Shown here: positions 10,456 to 27,877 of the stretch, one piece after another | How positions within the stretch are numbered: position 1 is the first letter of the stretch | How the letters are laid out: each line of letters starts with the position of its first letter | From: Physcomitrium patens | Lineage: Eukaryota > Streptophyta > Bryopsida > Funariales > Funariaceae | NCBI RefSeq assembly: GCF_000002425.4 | Contig: NC_037269.1 | Coordinates: 12,301,290-12,365,289 of the forward strand | DNA: 64,000 nt | Direction of reading: 5' to 3' | Position numbers and translations under genes: made by a program | The notes under the pieces: generated by a model | The model's database searches: none | Told to the model about the DNA's origin: nothing | What the model saw: the letters and a program-made list of their open reading frames with translations, nothing else

Positions 10456-13377
10456 TCAAACAGGCAAGGGATCCTTCGAACACGTGTCATTCATGTGCAG
10501 CTCAGGCATCCGCTTAGTTGGATCGCAAAGCCCTGTTTACATCCAGTGCACAGATTAATTGTTTCGTCCGCTTCACACACAGCATCGTGCGAAGCTCAAA
10601 CATTAAGTTTTAGAAGTGTTCATTTGACATTTACTCAGAGTATCGCACACTGAATGCTTGCAATTATTGATTTTATCACTACGATTGGGAGACGAATAGT
10701 AAGAGCAGTCAAGAAGTTGCTTGATTCCAAAAGCGAGTGCAAATCTTCTATAATGCTCTTGCTGCAGAAATGAACATCAAATAGACATGTACAGTCAAAT
10801 AATACAAAAACGAATTGAAAATGCGGCCCTTGTGATGTACCGGAGCATTTTGGAAGATCCCAAACCGCTATTGACGTAGGTCCACACGCTGTTGCACAAA
10901 TATCACGATTGTCTTCATGTTCCACATCCATGGCCAACATCCACGCACCTATAGTTACATCTTCATTCATGAACATGCGATACCTGCAACAACGACGCAT
11001 TTTAAATATGAATACTATATTGAAGAGCATGGCTCAAACACACGCAGTTGCAGTGACGAAGATATCCGCAATATCTTCGCTACGTCCAGCTGAATTAGGT
11101 TGATAATTACAAATCTTACTTCAAACCAAGACCACCAACATCAGAGAGTTCATCCTAAACCAATGCATCAATGTTCACGTGGCAGCAGGGTACAGCAGGG
11201 TACAGCAGGTCTACGTAGTAACTATCTACTGCACTTTCAATTGAGTAGCGCCGTACATTTGATTCTTAGTAGCCGCAAAATTTGCCACGACTTCCCTAGA
11301 TAACCCGTATATCGGTCCATACGCATGTAGAAAGTACTCACTTCCAATCATAAAAGCCTTGGGTTCATACCTGCATTTGTAACCAGTTGAAGGCAACACA
11401 ATCATTCACTTGTCCATAAATAAGATCGAAACTCCAGATAATATTGACTTGCACAAGTGACATAATGGAACCATGTTCCGCAGATTATACTCGAACATTT
11501 ACAAACGTCAGAGACTTATGAAGGAAAGGCACCATGTGTGAGTTGGATAAGGTTCAACATTGCAAAATGAAAATGAACAGTGTCAATGGAAAAGTAAGAA
11601 CAGCAGTGTGCTCACCACTTATAACTAGGACTTGTGACAACTGGGCCCTTTTTCATGCACCCCAAGTAAGTCCTTGGGCTCTCTCTTGGTTTGGACAGCA
11701 AAGTGGCTAATCGATCTGTGGACAACGAACTCAAAAATCAGAAGATGAGAGCGATACTCAAAGTTAGAAACGACCAAAAGAGTATTGAGGCTACTCATAG
11801 ACGAAGAAGACAGGCGCACCACAGCCCTACTGCTAGGAATCTCCATAAAGTACCATCAACAAGTCCTGAATAAATCTAAATACTCAAAGCATCACAAACC
11901 TGGGCGCAAATAAATATCATCATCTATCTTCATGTAAAATTCGGCATCAAACAGCGCATATGCTGTGCGAAAATAAGCTAGCCTGTTGAAGCAAGCAAAT
12001 TGGAGCAAAAAAGTCAGTAAGATCTTTGCTGACTGGCAGAGGTGCATTTAGATCATACATTCACTTCAAAAGCTGTAGTGAAACAACGTATCCTACTAGT
12101 CATTTTACCTTGAAATCTTCTACATCTCAATTCAGATTCAAACAGCTCGAAAGGACAAGGGCGCTTTGATGCTTTGCAAATATGGTTCTGAACTTCGCTG
12201 TTGATTATTCTTCACAAGAGTCTTATCGACTCCAAGACTCTGAAAAGAACCCGCCATCTCACGAGTCTAAGCAACTACTTAAAAGACAAGTGGTATTTTG
12301 TACACTATTTAAACCACGAATATCCATTACAGACGGCAGTGCGGTATAGCCGTCCATGGACAATAACCAGAATGGGCCACTGGAGATCACGAACTGGTGA
12401 TCGGATCAGATAGAATGCCTCCAACATAATCAAGGTAAGTGTAAAGTAAAAGAAAACCTACGTTTTAAGATTAAGCTTGTTGTACGTCTCTTCGGAGTCA
12501 ATACACAGAAAATCCTTATGCTCCTCAGCCTCTTCTTCCAAAGCCTTCATCTTCCGAGAATCAGCTGTGTGGCCAATTACAAACCGGAATACCAATCCAG
12601 TGGACTTCTCCAAACTGCAGACAATGAAACGAGGCTCGGGTTGTCACCACATCACGTTCAATTCAATTTTTTCTGAGTGACACAAAGTAGCAGGTAAATA
12701 GATCTCGTGGCACTTCGTCAGGTAAGGTTGGTCTCCAGAGATCGTCAATGAAATTGGCAGACTCTAATGAGCGCACTCATAGCATGCCCCAGTTTTACAT
12801 TTAAATGCTGAAGACGGAATCTGGAAATGTGCCGTTCTTTGGAACAATCACTCCAAGTGAAAAAAAACCAATCCAATCCCATATTTCACCCGCAACGTCA
12901 ATTTAAGTACCTGGCAAGTTTTTCAGGAGTGGACGGAAACCACGTTTCTCGGAGCACCTTCCGCCGCGGACCCGAGTCGAAACCCGTGTTGATCCCAACA
13001 AATGCTAATACTTTCGGCCTAACGGACTCCTTCCGCTTGCCATCATCTATGAAATTCGTCAATCCGCTCCCAACACCGTCTTCCTGGCTGATAGCAATAT
13101 ATGATAAGCCATACCCCCGTCTCCCTTTACCACTTCTACAAAAGATGGCTCCATCCCGCACCCCGTCAATCTGCAACAGTCCAAACCACACCAGCGACGT
13201 GATCACAACAACACCACACACCGCTGCATTGCTCCATCCACCACCCCGCAAACGGGCCGCCCGCACCCGCGATTTCTCCTCGACGACATAACCACTACTG
13301 CTCGTCGGCAACGGCGGAGCCGACGATTTCCGGATCGACACACCGAAGGGCAGCATATCAACGAACCGCTTCCTCAA
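10456..13377 (-). CDS. GT31 beta-1,3-galactosyltransferase, B3GALT12/13/14-like
   Basis: Seven exons: 12911-13377, 12462-12614, 11900-11982, 11616-11715, 11257-11370, 10841-10983, 10456-10532. All junctions are GT-AG and phases match, giving 378 residues, close to the plant family size. It is a type II Golgi protein with a short basic N-tail and a membrane helix at about residues 51-69. GT31 motifs follow in order: [23 protein letters not shown], the metal-binding DDD at 227-229 inside [13 protein letters not shown], then [24 protein letters not shown] and [11 protein letters not shown]. These are the hallmarks of the Galactosyl_T domain that transfers galactose from UDP-Gal in a beta-1,3 linkage. 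Likely acceptors are arabinogalactan proteins or N-glycans, but the substrate cannot be read from sequence. The catalytic motifs are intact, so the gene looks functional. Confidence 0.93.
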
Positions 13378-15381
13378 GAATCACTCCCGGTTTCTGCTAG
13401 ATCACGAACTGCACATCGCATCGGCCATAGTTGCTGTGACCATGGCTAATCACTACCAGGCCCTAAACCCTGCTTTCTCAAACACTAGAGAGCATCACTG
13501 CTCAAACTGGAGTAAAACTCCAGCATCGCCCTAACTTAGCAGACCGATCATAACACGGATGCAATCGTTAGACCAGCATCACGATGCTTGTGGCATCGTT
13601 GTGCGAGGCATTTCGCGGTGCGGGGCTGTCTGAGCGATGCTTGGATTCCGCCCATCAAGGCGCCGCGAGGGAGCTCAAGGCTTGGCTCCGAACAGGGTCC
13701 CGCGGAGGAGTAAGTCGCTTCGAAGAAGCTTCGTATTAGAGGCCAAGTCCCCTTTCACATTTGGATTCCTCCATCACGCCTCCATAGACCAAACCCCATT
13801 CACACTTGCTCATTACATATGGTGTGAAGACAACTGATACTCTGTTTGTAGTTTGGTTTTGTGACTTCTAAGTTTTATTAAATGTTCCATCTCTTGTTGG
13901 CTAATGCATAATATTGCGAATTGTCTCTTTGGTCATTAATGTTGTTCCATACATTTGTCATGTATAGTAGTAGAGTGTGTTTGTATTAGTGAAATTTATG
14001 AAGGTTTTGCTATAATTGGTGGTATTATATTAATATACAACTTTTAAAATACACTATATGTATAATTGTACAGTACATACAGTAAGTTAACAACCTGAAA
14101 TATATGTTTATAGTTTTTGGCAAATCTGAAGATTTAAAAAGTAAAGACCATGATAAACACATATAAATTTATATGTGCTTAATAAGATAAACAAATAAAT
14201 AAATAAATAAATAAATAAGTGAATCATGAAATATTTTGATTTAAAAAACAGATAAGTGCACTGAATTTACAACTTTATTTGAAATTCTAATAAAATGCAT
14301 TTATGAATTCATTGATAAATTATATTACTAAATTTATGTATTTTAAAAATATTTTTAATGCAATATGAGTAACATAAAATAAATGATAATTTAAATGTAT
14401 ATTTACAAAATGCATCCCTATTATTAGCCGGATTGTAAAGTTTTAAAAATTATTACAATGGTTTGGGATATATGTGGTACCTAATATGTAGGTATGTATG
14501 TATGTATGTATAAAAATAAATAAATAAATAAATAAAAACTCAATCAAGAAGATTAAGAAGTTAACATGAATCATAGACATTAGATTCTACCAAATTAATT
14601 TGTGTGTAATAATATTTTATTGTATAAAACATATTCATACTATAATATAATAAAGTTAGTAACTTTATGTCTTTTAAATCACATGCTAACTTAGAGTGAT
14701 ATCCACATTTATTACAGCTTCGTATAGCAGCAACCACATGTTCTTTGTATACTAAGATATCTTGAGATTGTTTCCATGTTTTATTTCTGAATCCCCAAAC
14801 TGTTCTCAGTTTGCAACATCCTTTTTTGTATCTTCAAAGTCGTCTTTAATTCATTATCAATTGATCCTAAAAGCAGTAATAAGAGCACTTTCATTCTACA
14901 TCGAAATGTCACTCACCTTCCTCAAATTTGTATGTATATATATATATATATATATGGAGTTGCTAAAACATGATTTATTTATATGATAGATGTTGTTTAT
15001 TTCATAAAGTTAAAACTCATTAGTCATTGGAAAAGGGAAGCGGATTCATGCGAGCCCTGGTTGTAGTGGGGTTCCAAATTTGTACACGGGTTTTGGGTTT
15101 AGCGGTGTTTTTCACCACGTGCGATCTCCGGCGTTATGGCCTCGTCCCGTGCCGAAAATTTGCTCCAAGATATGCATGTATTCACAAAACGAACGTTGAA
15201 CAAGACGCAATTCCAAGTCTCGATTATTGCGACGCAAGTCTAACCTCTGGGCGTGTTAGTTTATCTCAAAGTCTCGGCCTAGGACGACGTTCAATCCCAA
15301 AATTTCCAAATAAGACAACTTCTTGTTGTAATTGAGCTGCTTCGGTGAGCAGATTCGATTGTTGTTGACGGTTACGAAGAA
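13378..15381. other. Intergenic: galactosyltransferase promoter, then AT-rich DNA with microsatellites
   Basis: 13378-13850 has normal composition and is probably the leader and promoter of the minus-strand galactosyltransferase. 13850-15000 is AT-rich and holds simple repeats: (AAAT)n near 14190-14217 and 14516-14536, (GTAT)n near 14490-14510, and (TA)n at 14937-14954. A GGAGTTGCTAAAACA stretch directly after the last tract resembles the ends of the inverted-repeat element at 42937-43760. The open frame 15027-15335 (+) has no recognised domain. Confidence 0.5.
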
Positions 15382-16141
15382 TTAACATTCAGAAACACAA
15401 GTTTCTAAACTGAACCCAGTGTGAGTCAAAGCCGCTGGTCGCAGACTCCGGCCCAAACATTGAAGCACCACCATTCTCTTCGTCCGGAGGAAGAAGAGCA
15501 ATGGAACCCAAGTCATCGGGCAATCGCCAAGGACAATCCAGAGGCCATGTTTCCATTGCAACAGGTCCAGTGTCGATTCCAGCAACTCAATCCCTTGGAT
15601 CAGATTCTCGCTGATCTCATATAGTGCCAAGAGTTGCGATACCTGGTCTGGCGCATCGATAAGCTCCGTAGAAGTGTCCATCGCTTGCACTGCTTCATTC
15701 GTGACCTTTTTGGGAACTTGTCCTCTCGTCTTGAACGGTGAGAAGTTGAGTTTGCATTTTCGGCACCGATACCGCGGCTGCTTCGGGCTTTTGTTGTTGA
15801 GGTCCAGAAACCTCACATGAGTAGATGATTTGCATCGAGGGCAAACTTTGATCTGGACCATGAATTCTATGGGTTCTAAGATTGGGATCTGGAGGTATCC
15901 TTTCCAGTGGAGCAGTCTCATGGGGAAGGGGTTGAACAAGAATTGGACCTCTGCCCCCGTATCTACAAGTACGGCATTCGTACCGCGGTTGTTTCTTGTT
16001 GTTCAGGTATTTGAATTTCACATCCGTGCTTCCACATCGTTGACATGCCTTGGGACGGTTGGCGAACTCCTCCGGTTCTTGTGCTTCTCTGTTCCGGGGA
16101 CGAGCTTCGGTGGGACGTCTAGAAGACGAGGGGGACTCCAT
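15382..16141 (-). CDS. Dof-like zinc-finger locus, two fingers in different frames
   Basis: From an ATG at 16141 the frame encodes MESPSSSRRP... and a finger CQRC...QPRYECRTC at about 16045-15963, ending at a stop at 15695. A second finger, CPRC...QPRYRCRKC, lies at about 15843-15754 in another frame that stays open to a stop at 15382. Both resemble the Dof DNA-binding finger (C-x2-C-x21-C-x2-C with a QPRY/F-x-C-x-x-C end). Their inner spacings are 19 and 22, and the usual YW-T-GG end is missing or altered. The frames overlap over 15695-15939, so either an unrecognised intron or a one-base shift separates the fingers. It could be a divergent nuclear regulator with tandem fingers or a decaying copy. 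Confidence 0.45.
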
Positions 16142-16595
16142 GTTGATCCTACGATCTGCACATATGTTCGCGACAAAAGGCTTGTTAGTATGTGTGTGTT
16201 AACGATGCTGCTGTGAATGATAGAGTTCAACCCAACGACGAGACGGTGTCTCTCTCTGTCTTTCTCTTCCTCAGAGATTATTAGGTGAAGGAGTTGTAGG
16301 AGACGGTACAATTTATTCACCTGATAACTATTTTAACACCTTCGACGTAATAAATTAGAAAAAAATCCAAGTCCAAGTTCAAATCCAAAATTAAGAGAAT
16401 TAACGAAAAAGAAAGACGTATTGACAGGATACATCTATAAATCTGAAAGTAAAATAGCTGCTAAAAACTGACAAGAAACAAGAAAGGAGTAGTAAAATTA
16501 ACATTTCCTTGTCATAGTAAAAGTGAAGCGTTCGGATAAATGAACGAATGAAGAGCAAACCATTGTAATCTAGACATGTGGAGTTTATAAAACAT
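16142..16595. other. Intergenic, no gene seen
   Basis: Holds the leader and promoter side of the Dof-like locus, including a short pyrimidine-rich stretch near 16250-16275, then AT-rich DNA up to the glycosidase pseudogene. No coding signal was found. Confidence 0.5.
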
Positions 16596-18465
16596 TCAAT
16601 TGAAGGATAAGCTATACAAGTAAAAAGATAATCTAATTATATGTGTTATTTTTGAAACTCCCAGTAGCTTGATGTTTTGTAACACCAATCCTTGCGCAAG
16701 GGCGTAGTCGCCTGAGATCACACGTTCAATAAGAGATCCTGCGTGGGAAGACCTCTTGGCGAAGTACTGCACGAATGTCGACGATCCATCTCGCACCTCC
16801 ATCTCGTGGTCCTGACAGTTGTCCACAAACAGCTTGCCAAAGGCTGTGGCATGAGAAGACTTGTCAAATGCGACTATCAGAGTGAAGGATGTCCTCTTCA
16901 CCTCCGCAAAAGTTAGACAAGATTCCTACATCGGCAGAATTTGCCCCCGGTGTACGTGTACGTTGATGGTGTCTGCAGTGGCGGCAAGGGTGTGCTTCTC
17001 GCCAATGTTAGTGATTTTAGTGAAGTCGAATAAATTGTACCAAGTTCCCTTGAGGAAATAAGCGTCCTAGGTGTACAAATGAGGTAGCAGACGGTAGCAA
17101 AGGCCAAGAGCTTTCCTTGACAATTCAGCGACCGACTCCCAAACTTAAGGCTCCTGGGGAATGGCTCCGATGGCGTTATGGTTTCGGGAGAAACGATAGA
17201 AGGCTCCCATTTGCATCTACCTGCTGCAAAGCTCCTCTGTGGTGTTGCCCGCGAACCCACAAATATCAGCGCCAACCATTGGCACGCCGAACATGCCGGA
17301 GTTGATGATGCTCGCCACGGAGTACTTCAGAACTTCTCAAGTGGCCTTGTTGTTGCCAGTCCAGTGTGCGGTGTGCGCACCCGAGCCTACAAACGTCGAC
17401 CTGGAGAGGACAAATGGTCGCTTGTGCGTCACAGTTGTCAAAACCCTCTGCGTAACAACAGACTCGGACAAGCCGTAAAGGATGTGGGCGTTGTACTCCA
17501 GGACATCATTCCAATGCTTCACAGTCATTAAAATCGACTTATCGCCTATCTTTCTCTATTTCTTTACATGATCGATCTTGTAAGGGAGATCATTAAAGCG
17601 GGAAGCTCTCTCCACGCACTGCAACACACATTCGTTGTTGCTAATGTTGCTCTTGTTGGCAAACACTGCCAAGCTCTTCGGAGTGAAGGAGCATTGATTC
17701 CCACTGCAGAAGTTTGAAGCTTTGTTCATGTCAATCCACAGACCGTCAAATGGCACCATGCTGAAGAAGTCGCGCATCTCTGTCGTCCACCATGAATCCA
17801 CTTTAGGCTGAAGAAAGTCGGGAAAGTAAACAAGGTCTGGCCAAACTTGCGCCAAAAAGTTGTCCTCGAACTTATTTTTGAGAAAGACGTCCTCCTTCAA
17901 GCCCCGCTCCAGCGTGATGTAATCTTTATAAGCCACACTGACACCTACACAGTGGACAGGATGCAAGTGGCCATCAACTCATTGCTCGCCATGTGCACAA
18001 CTACCAAACGGAAACGATTTCCTAAGCTATGACCATGTTTCAGAATTTCAAAAGAACGGATTAGTTATTAGGTTGTACCAGGGTTAAGGATGAGGACATA
18101 TTGTTGTCCATTGGCATGAAGCTCTTCCACAAAGTTCCGGACCTTTTTCTCATCGTAGCGGATGGGATGCAGAGAAGTCCTTGCAAGCCTCCATGTGGTC
18201 ATTGTCATTCCAGATAGTGCCGAGCAGGATGTTTACCTTCTTATAATTCTGTGCCACATCCTTGAGGTCGTCGATATTGTCATATCCCCACCGGCACTGA
18301 TAGGTTCCAAAAGTCCAACACGGCATAGGCGCTAGCCAGTCTACAAGCTTTGTGTACTGATCGATCACCTCAAGCGGCGTTGGTTCGGCAAAGAAGTAAA
18401 AATCCAACACTCCTCCAATCACGACTTTTAAATTGATCATGACGTTTTTTTTGCGCTGTAGTTGG
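16596..18465 (-). pseudogene. GH31 alpha-glucosidase/alpha-xylosidase pseudogene
   Basis: The minus strand carries most of a plant GH31 catalytic region: GVLDFYFFAEPTPLEVIDQY, CRWGYDNIDDLKDV, NFVEELHANGQQYVLILNPG, then VYFPDFLQP and the nucleophile loop WIDMNKASNF (normally WIDMNEASNF). KRPFVLSRSTFVGSGAH and MVGADICGF follow. An intron after the NPG codon (GT at about 18079, AG at about 17952) is kept in the right phase. A frameshift sits before HPIRYDEKKV near 18158-18166. In-frame stops occur at 17556-17558 (TAG), 17337-17339 (TGA), 17145-17147 (TAA), 17067-17069 (TAG) and 16926-16928 (TAG). At 17067 a stretch of roughly 60-70 residues is missing between LPHLYT and AYFLKGTWYNLFD. The N-terminal third is absent. 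It is a dead copy, and keeping an intron argues against retroposition. Confidence 0.92.
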
Positions 18466-19603
18466 ATCTGGGGGGACAACCATATAAATTAATTATGAGA
18501 ACTCAAGTGGGATTTCGCTTTAACAATATGAGTGTGTTGCTTTAGCAACTCCCACATACACACACACACACATATGTATAAATATAAATATATCATAACA
18601 ACAGTCAATCGCGTTGAGTTTGCAACCCAATAACTTCCCATCTTGTTTCCCTTTTACACTTTTGTTTCTTTATAATCGTGCCATGTGTAAAATTATTGGA
18701 AATAAAGTGGGAAAAAGGATGAAAATTAACGACGCCAGTACTTTGTTCAGAGAAATTCAAAGTTGGACTGTACGACATAATCAAACACATGACCCATGTA
18801 TTGTATGTCTAAATGAACTGATAGGTTTTTTTTCCTTGGGTTTGTCATGTTTCAAAGCATGTACTAACTGAACAAAACTTTAAACACACGCATATACAAT
18901 ATACACACTCTCTACAGGAATTGTTCATATACGGGGGAGGGGGGGGGCAACCTACTTCAGCCCTAGATTTGACGAGGGGAACGAAGATCTGGGCTGCAAA
19001 GTGTCGCATTTTGGCACACTCAGGGATCCCCATAAATGGAGACCTATATTTATGTGAGGAGACACAGCTATGGGGATCGAAGGTTCCGGCAGCGCTGGTG
19101 GTCGTGGGTGACCGCGGAGACGGCGGAAGCCGTGGACTGGGTTGCACGGGGTCTACGCGGCATGGGGTATACAGTCTAGTCTATTTGCCTTGACTCAGCT
19201 TCGAGGTTCCGCTTCAGGCAACTGCAGAGCGAGGAATGGGGATGAAGACACGGCAATGCGATGTTGTTGTTGTAGAGGTCGATATGGGAATTCGGGATTC
19301 CTTCACTCGCTAGATTTGGTGTTTTGGGTACATATTTTTTCAAGGGAATTTTGTTGGGTTTCTGTGAAAGTCCACAGGACTTGGGTTTGTAGGAATCGTG
19401 GGCTCTGGATTGGACGCTTCGCAGCTCCGCAACGTCCGAATAGCTCGATCAGAAGCGTTTTTATGAGGGAGGCGAGGCGGAGGTTGTCGATAAGGTTTCT
19501 TGGAGGATTGTGCTTTAGATAAACGCTTATAAGTTCGCATTATTCGGGTTCCGGACGTTTGTTTTACGTTGTGGCGGACTCTGCGATTCGGCGCTTCGAA
19601 AAA
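18466..19603. other. Intergenic, then probable IRE1 promoter and leader
   Basis: 18480-18600 is AT-rich with an (AC)n tract at about 18551-18572. Immediately before the tract is TTTAGCAACTCC, similar to the end of the inverted-repeat element at 42937-43760. A short poly-G run sits near 18935. 18940-19603 has normal composition and lies just upstream of the IRE1 start. Open frames here (18921-19193, 19142-19522) show no domain and are treated as leader or chance. Confidence 0.45.
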
Positions 19604-25158
<5,555 letters not shown>

Positions 25159-27535
25159 GATGTACTGTTAAAAATCACGTGATATTTTTAAGGCCTTGAT
25201 GAGTCGATTAGAGCCACCTTTCGGCAGTTGGGAGTGTTCGGGGGAGGTGCTCATATACTCGCTTGATCCAGGTACGACTTTTTAAACTTAGTTAATTATT
25301 AAAAATAAATAAAAAATCGAGGCATTGCAGCGATGGCTAAGGAGTTTACTTGCTGGAAGTAACAGTTGCAGTCACATTGTCCTTAACCCTCAAGCACTAA
25401 AATTACGTCAGTTCTCAGTTGCCATAGCCACAATGATGCGGAACAGATCGCGGTCAATGCGCCAGGAACTGCAGCTTTCAATTCCTTCGGCTTTGAATGA
25501 GCAACTCTTTGCATCAGGTAATTTTGAATCTGGGCTAGTTACATCTTATTTGTTTGTGGATTTTGTCAGTGTACCTGAGAAACGTAATTACCTTCAGATT
25601 ATACAGGCGCCATAACCATCTTGCAGTAACGGTTTTGGTTGGTGTTGTTTTATTTAGGACGAGCTGTTCAGTATTGGAATGGGAGCACTGTAATTACTGA
25701 TTAGCATACGAGAGTGCAAGACCCAAAACGAAATGCATAATGGACGTGTGTTTACCCGAGACTTGGCGTATCTTTAGATACCTAGCTTTCGCTTTGACAT
25801 CATTTTGCAACTTACCATGTCGATTGTTCTTCATTATTGTTCATTTATTCTCAAAGAGAAATTTCAAGAAAACGTGTACATCTTATCAGGTTACATTTCA
25901 ATGCTTTGTGTAATCACAATTCATGGATCTTGCCGTGTAAGTGATGATGAACATGGATCTACTGGGTATATCAGCACTTCATATTGATAAATTGTCACTG
26001 TTATATCAGGTGAATTTAAATAAATGTCCAATTGAATGATATTGACAGTCAGACATCACGACGGTTTTGTGTAAAATTCCATGACTATCATAGGTACACA
26101 TGATTGAACATGGCAATAGTTTGACTGTGACTAACCCACGACTGGTTGACGTACTAGTCATTAATTTCTCTAGTATTCTTGGAATACATTGTACAAATTG
26201 TTCCGACAGTTAGTTTGAGTTCCCTTTCTTGTATAGCAGTAAATTTGACCATTTAACTGGAAGATCTTCAAGAACGCTATATTCCTGCAGTCGGAATATC
26301 AACCGGTACCAGTTTTAGACGAGATCATTATGGTGAAAATCCCAACAATTCCATTTCAATCTAAGGGATTAATGCTCTTTAGTATACAAAACAACATGAA
26401 TTTTACTCGGGATCTGATTTTCAATTGATAAAGCAGGAAACTGTTGAAGAATGAGCAGAGCTAATGAATTGGACGTCGAGAAGATTTGTTCTTGAGATTT
26501 TCTTCCCACTCCATCACAGTTTCTTTTCCCATCAAACAGGGTGAAATCTTGTTTTAGCCCGAATCACAAGCTTCTGATCAATAAACAAATGACCTCTGGT
26601 TAGCGGTGCTGCAAAAGAACTCGATGCTACAGCATTGTGGGGGCGTGACAGTCGGTCACAATGGCAGGGCAGGATGGAATTAGGAGACGTCGTGAGACTA
26701 ATTCCTCACTGATTGTGTGAATGTTTGTTAGGCTCTGTGAAGGTAGGACTATCCCCTTTCATTTCTCTCAAGAGTAGGTGGATAGCATCACCCAGTTTCA
26801 TACTCCCCTCCATCTGAGACAGTGGCATCGACATCATTAAGAGTTGCATGTACAATTGTAAATGAAATGATATGGGATCGATTGAAATGGTGATCATTCC
26901 AGATTATAGAAGCAAATCTAGTGAGGGAACCTGTTGCTGTAGCTGTTTATGGAGGTGCGCCAAGTGAAGAAGGCGAGAGTGAGAGCAGACGCCACCAAAG
27001 CTCCCCCTCCAAGCACCAGCGACAACGTAGTTGAGGAAACCATTGTTTTGTTCACCTTGCGGCGCTAACTTAAAGTCAGGGTTCATGTTGCTGCTGAACT
27101 ATTTTATCACTCGGCATGGTATTCCCCCAAGGAAATTCTCGTATGCGATGGCCAATCTGCTATTTACACCCGGACCCATCTCGACCGTCTCATTAGAAGC
27201 ATGTCTTCTCGTTGTTGGTCAAAACTCTGTCTTGGATGCTCGCACTGAACCCGATGAGCTACGTCGGACAAATGTTATGGGCTGTCGCTTACCCATAACT
27301 GGGAGCATCCACCAAACAGCCTCGTGAGCAGTAGTACTTGAAAGCGTGACCTAACGAGCAACTTGTACCGTGAACTATTAACACATCACGCTGGTAATCA
27401 TAACAATATCTCCACGTAGCCACTTCAAAAATCTTCAGATCCAGTAACTTGGGTTTGAATCTCCACGTATTTGTCAACCTGGAAAGCGTCTAGGATAGCC
27501 TAACTGTGACGAAGAAGCTTGGGTCTGGAGTCACC
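25159..27535. other. IRE1 3' flank and intergenic, no gene seen
   Basis: Normal to mildly AT-rich. The first few hundred bases are probably IRE1 3' untranslated region. Open frames at 25325-25615 (+), 26904-27086 (-) and 27031-27327 (+) have no recognisable domain or convincing splice context. No repeats or transposon motifs were seen. Confidence 0.45.
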
Positions 27536-27545
27536 CCTATAAAAT
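27536..27545 (+). promoter_or_regulatory. TATA box of the OZ-like gene
   Basis: A CCTATAAAAT motif lies about 340 bp before the chosen ATG (27878). A downstream GGTTAGGGTTTAAG stretch (near 27599-27612) resembles a telo-box, an element frequent in promoters and leaders of plant housekeeping genes. The assignment is positional. Confidence 0.45.
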
Positions 27546-27877
27546 GGCGGCCGCAGAGAAATGTTTCCTTGTTCCTTTCTCTGCTAAGGGGTTTGGGGGT
27601 TAGGGTTTAAGACACGCGCTTGTAATTCTGCCCCTTACCTGGGTGTGTGTTCAGCACCGTCAGTGACTTAAGGGTGTGCATTGGTTTGCACCCAAATCAT
27701 TTCTTGTATTCATATACATGGCGGGGGTTGGAGCTTCTCACCCCGCGGTTAGTGGGCTTTAGAGTTCATGCTCTTATTCAGCTTTAAAAGCAGTTGGGTC
27801 GGTGGGCTCTGGTTGCTGTCCTGGGTTTGTTTGTGCTTCAGGGAGAGGTCTGTGAGTGCGGGTTGTTGGTGAGAGAC

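Noticed and set aside
13637..13837. Arg-rich open frame upstream of the galactosyltransferase
   Set aside because: No domain, short, and in the position of the gene's promoter or leader.
16018..16320. Minus-strand 100-codon open frame overlapping the Dof-like start
   Set aside because: Runs through the finger-coding region in another frame and shows no motif.
19142..19522. 126-codon open frame before IRE1 as a separate gene or uORF peptide
   Set aside because: No domain and no conserved motif; more likely untranslated leader. Ribosome profiling could change this view.
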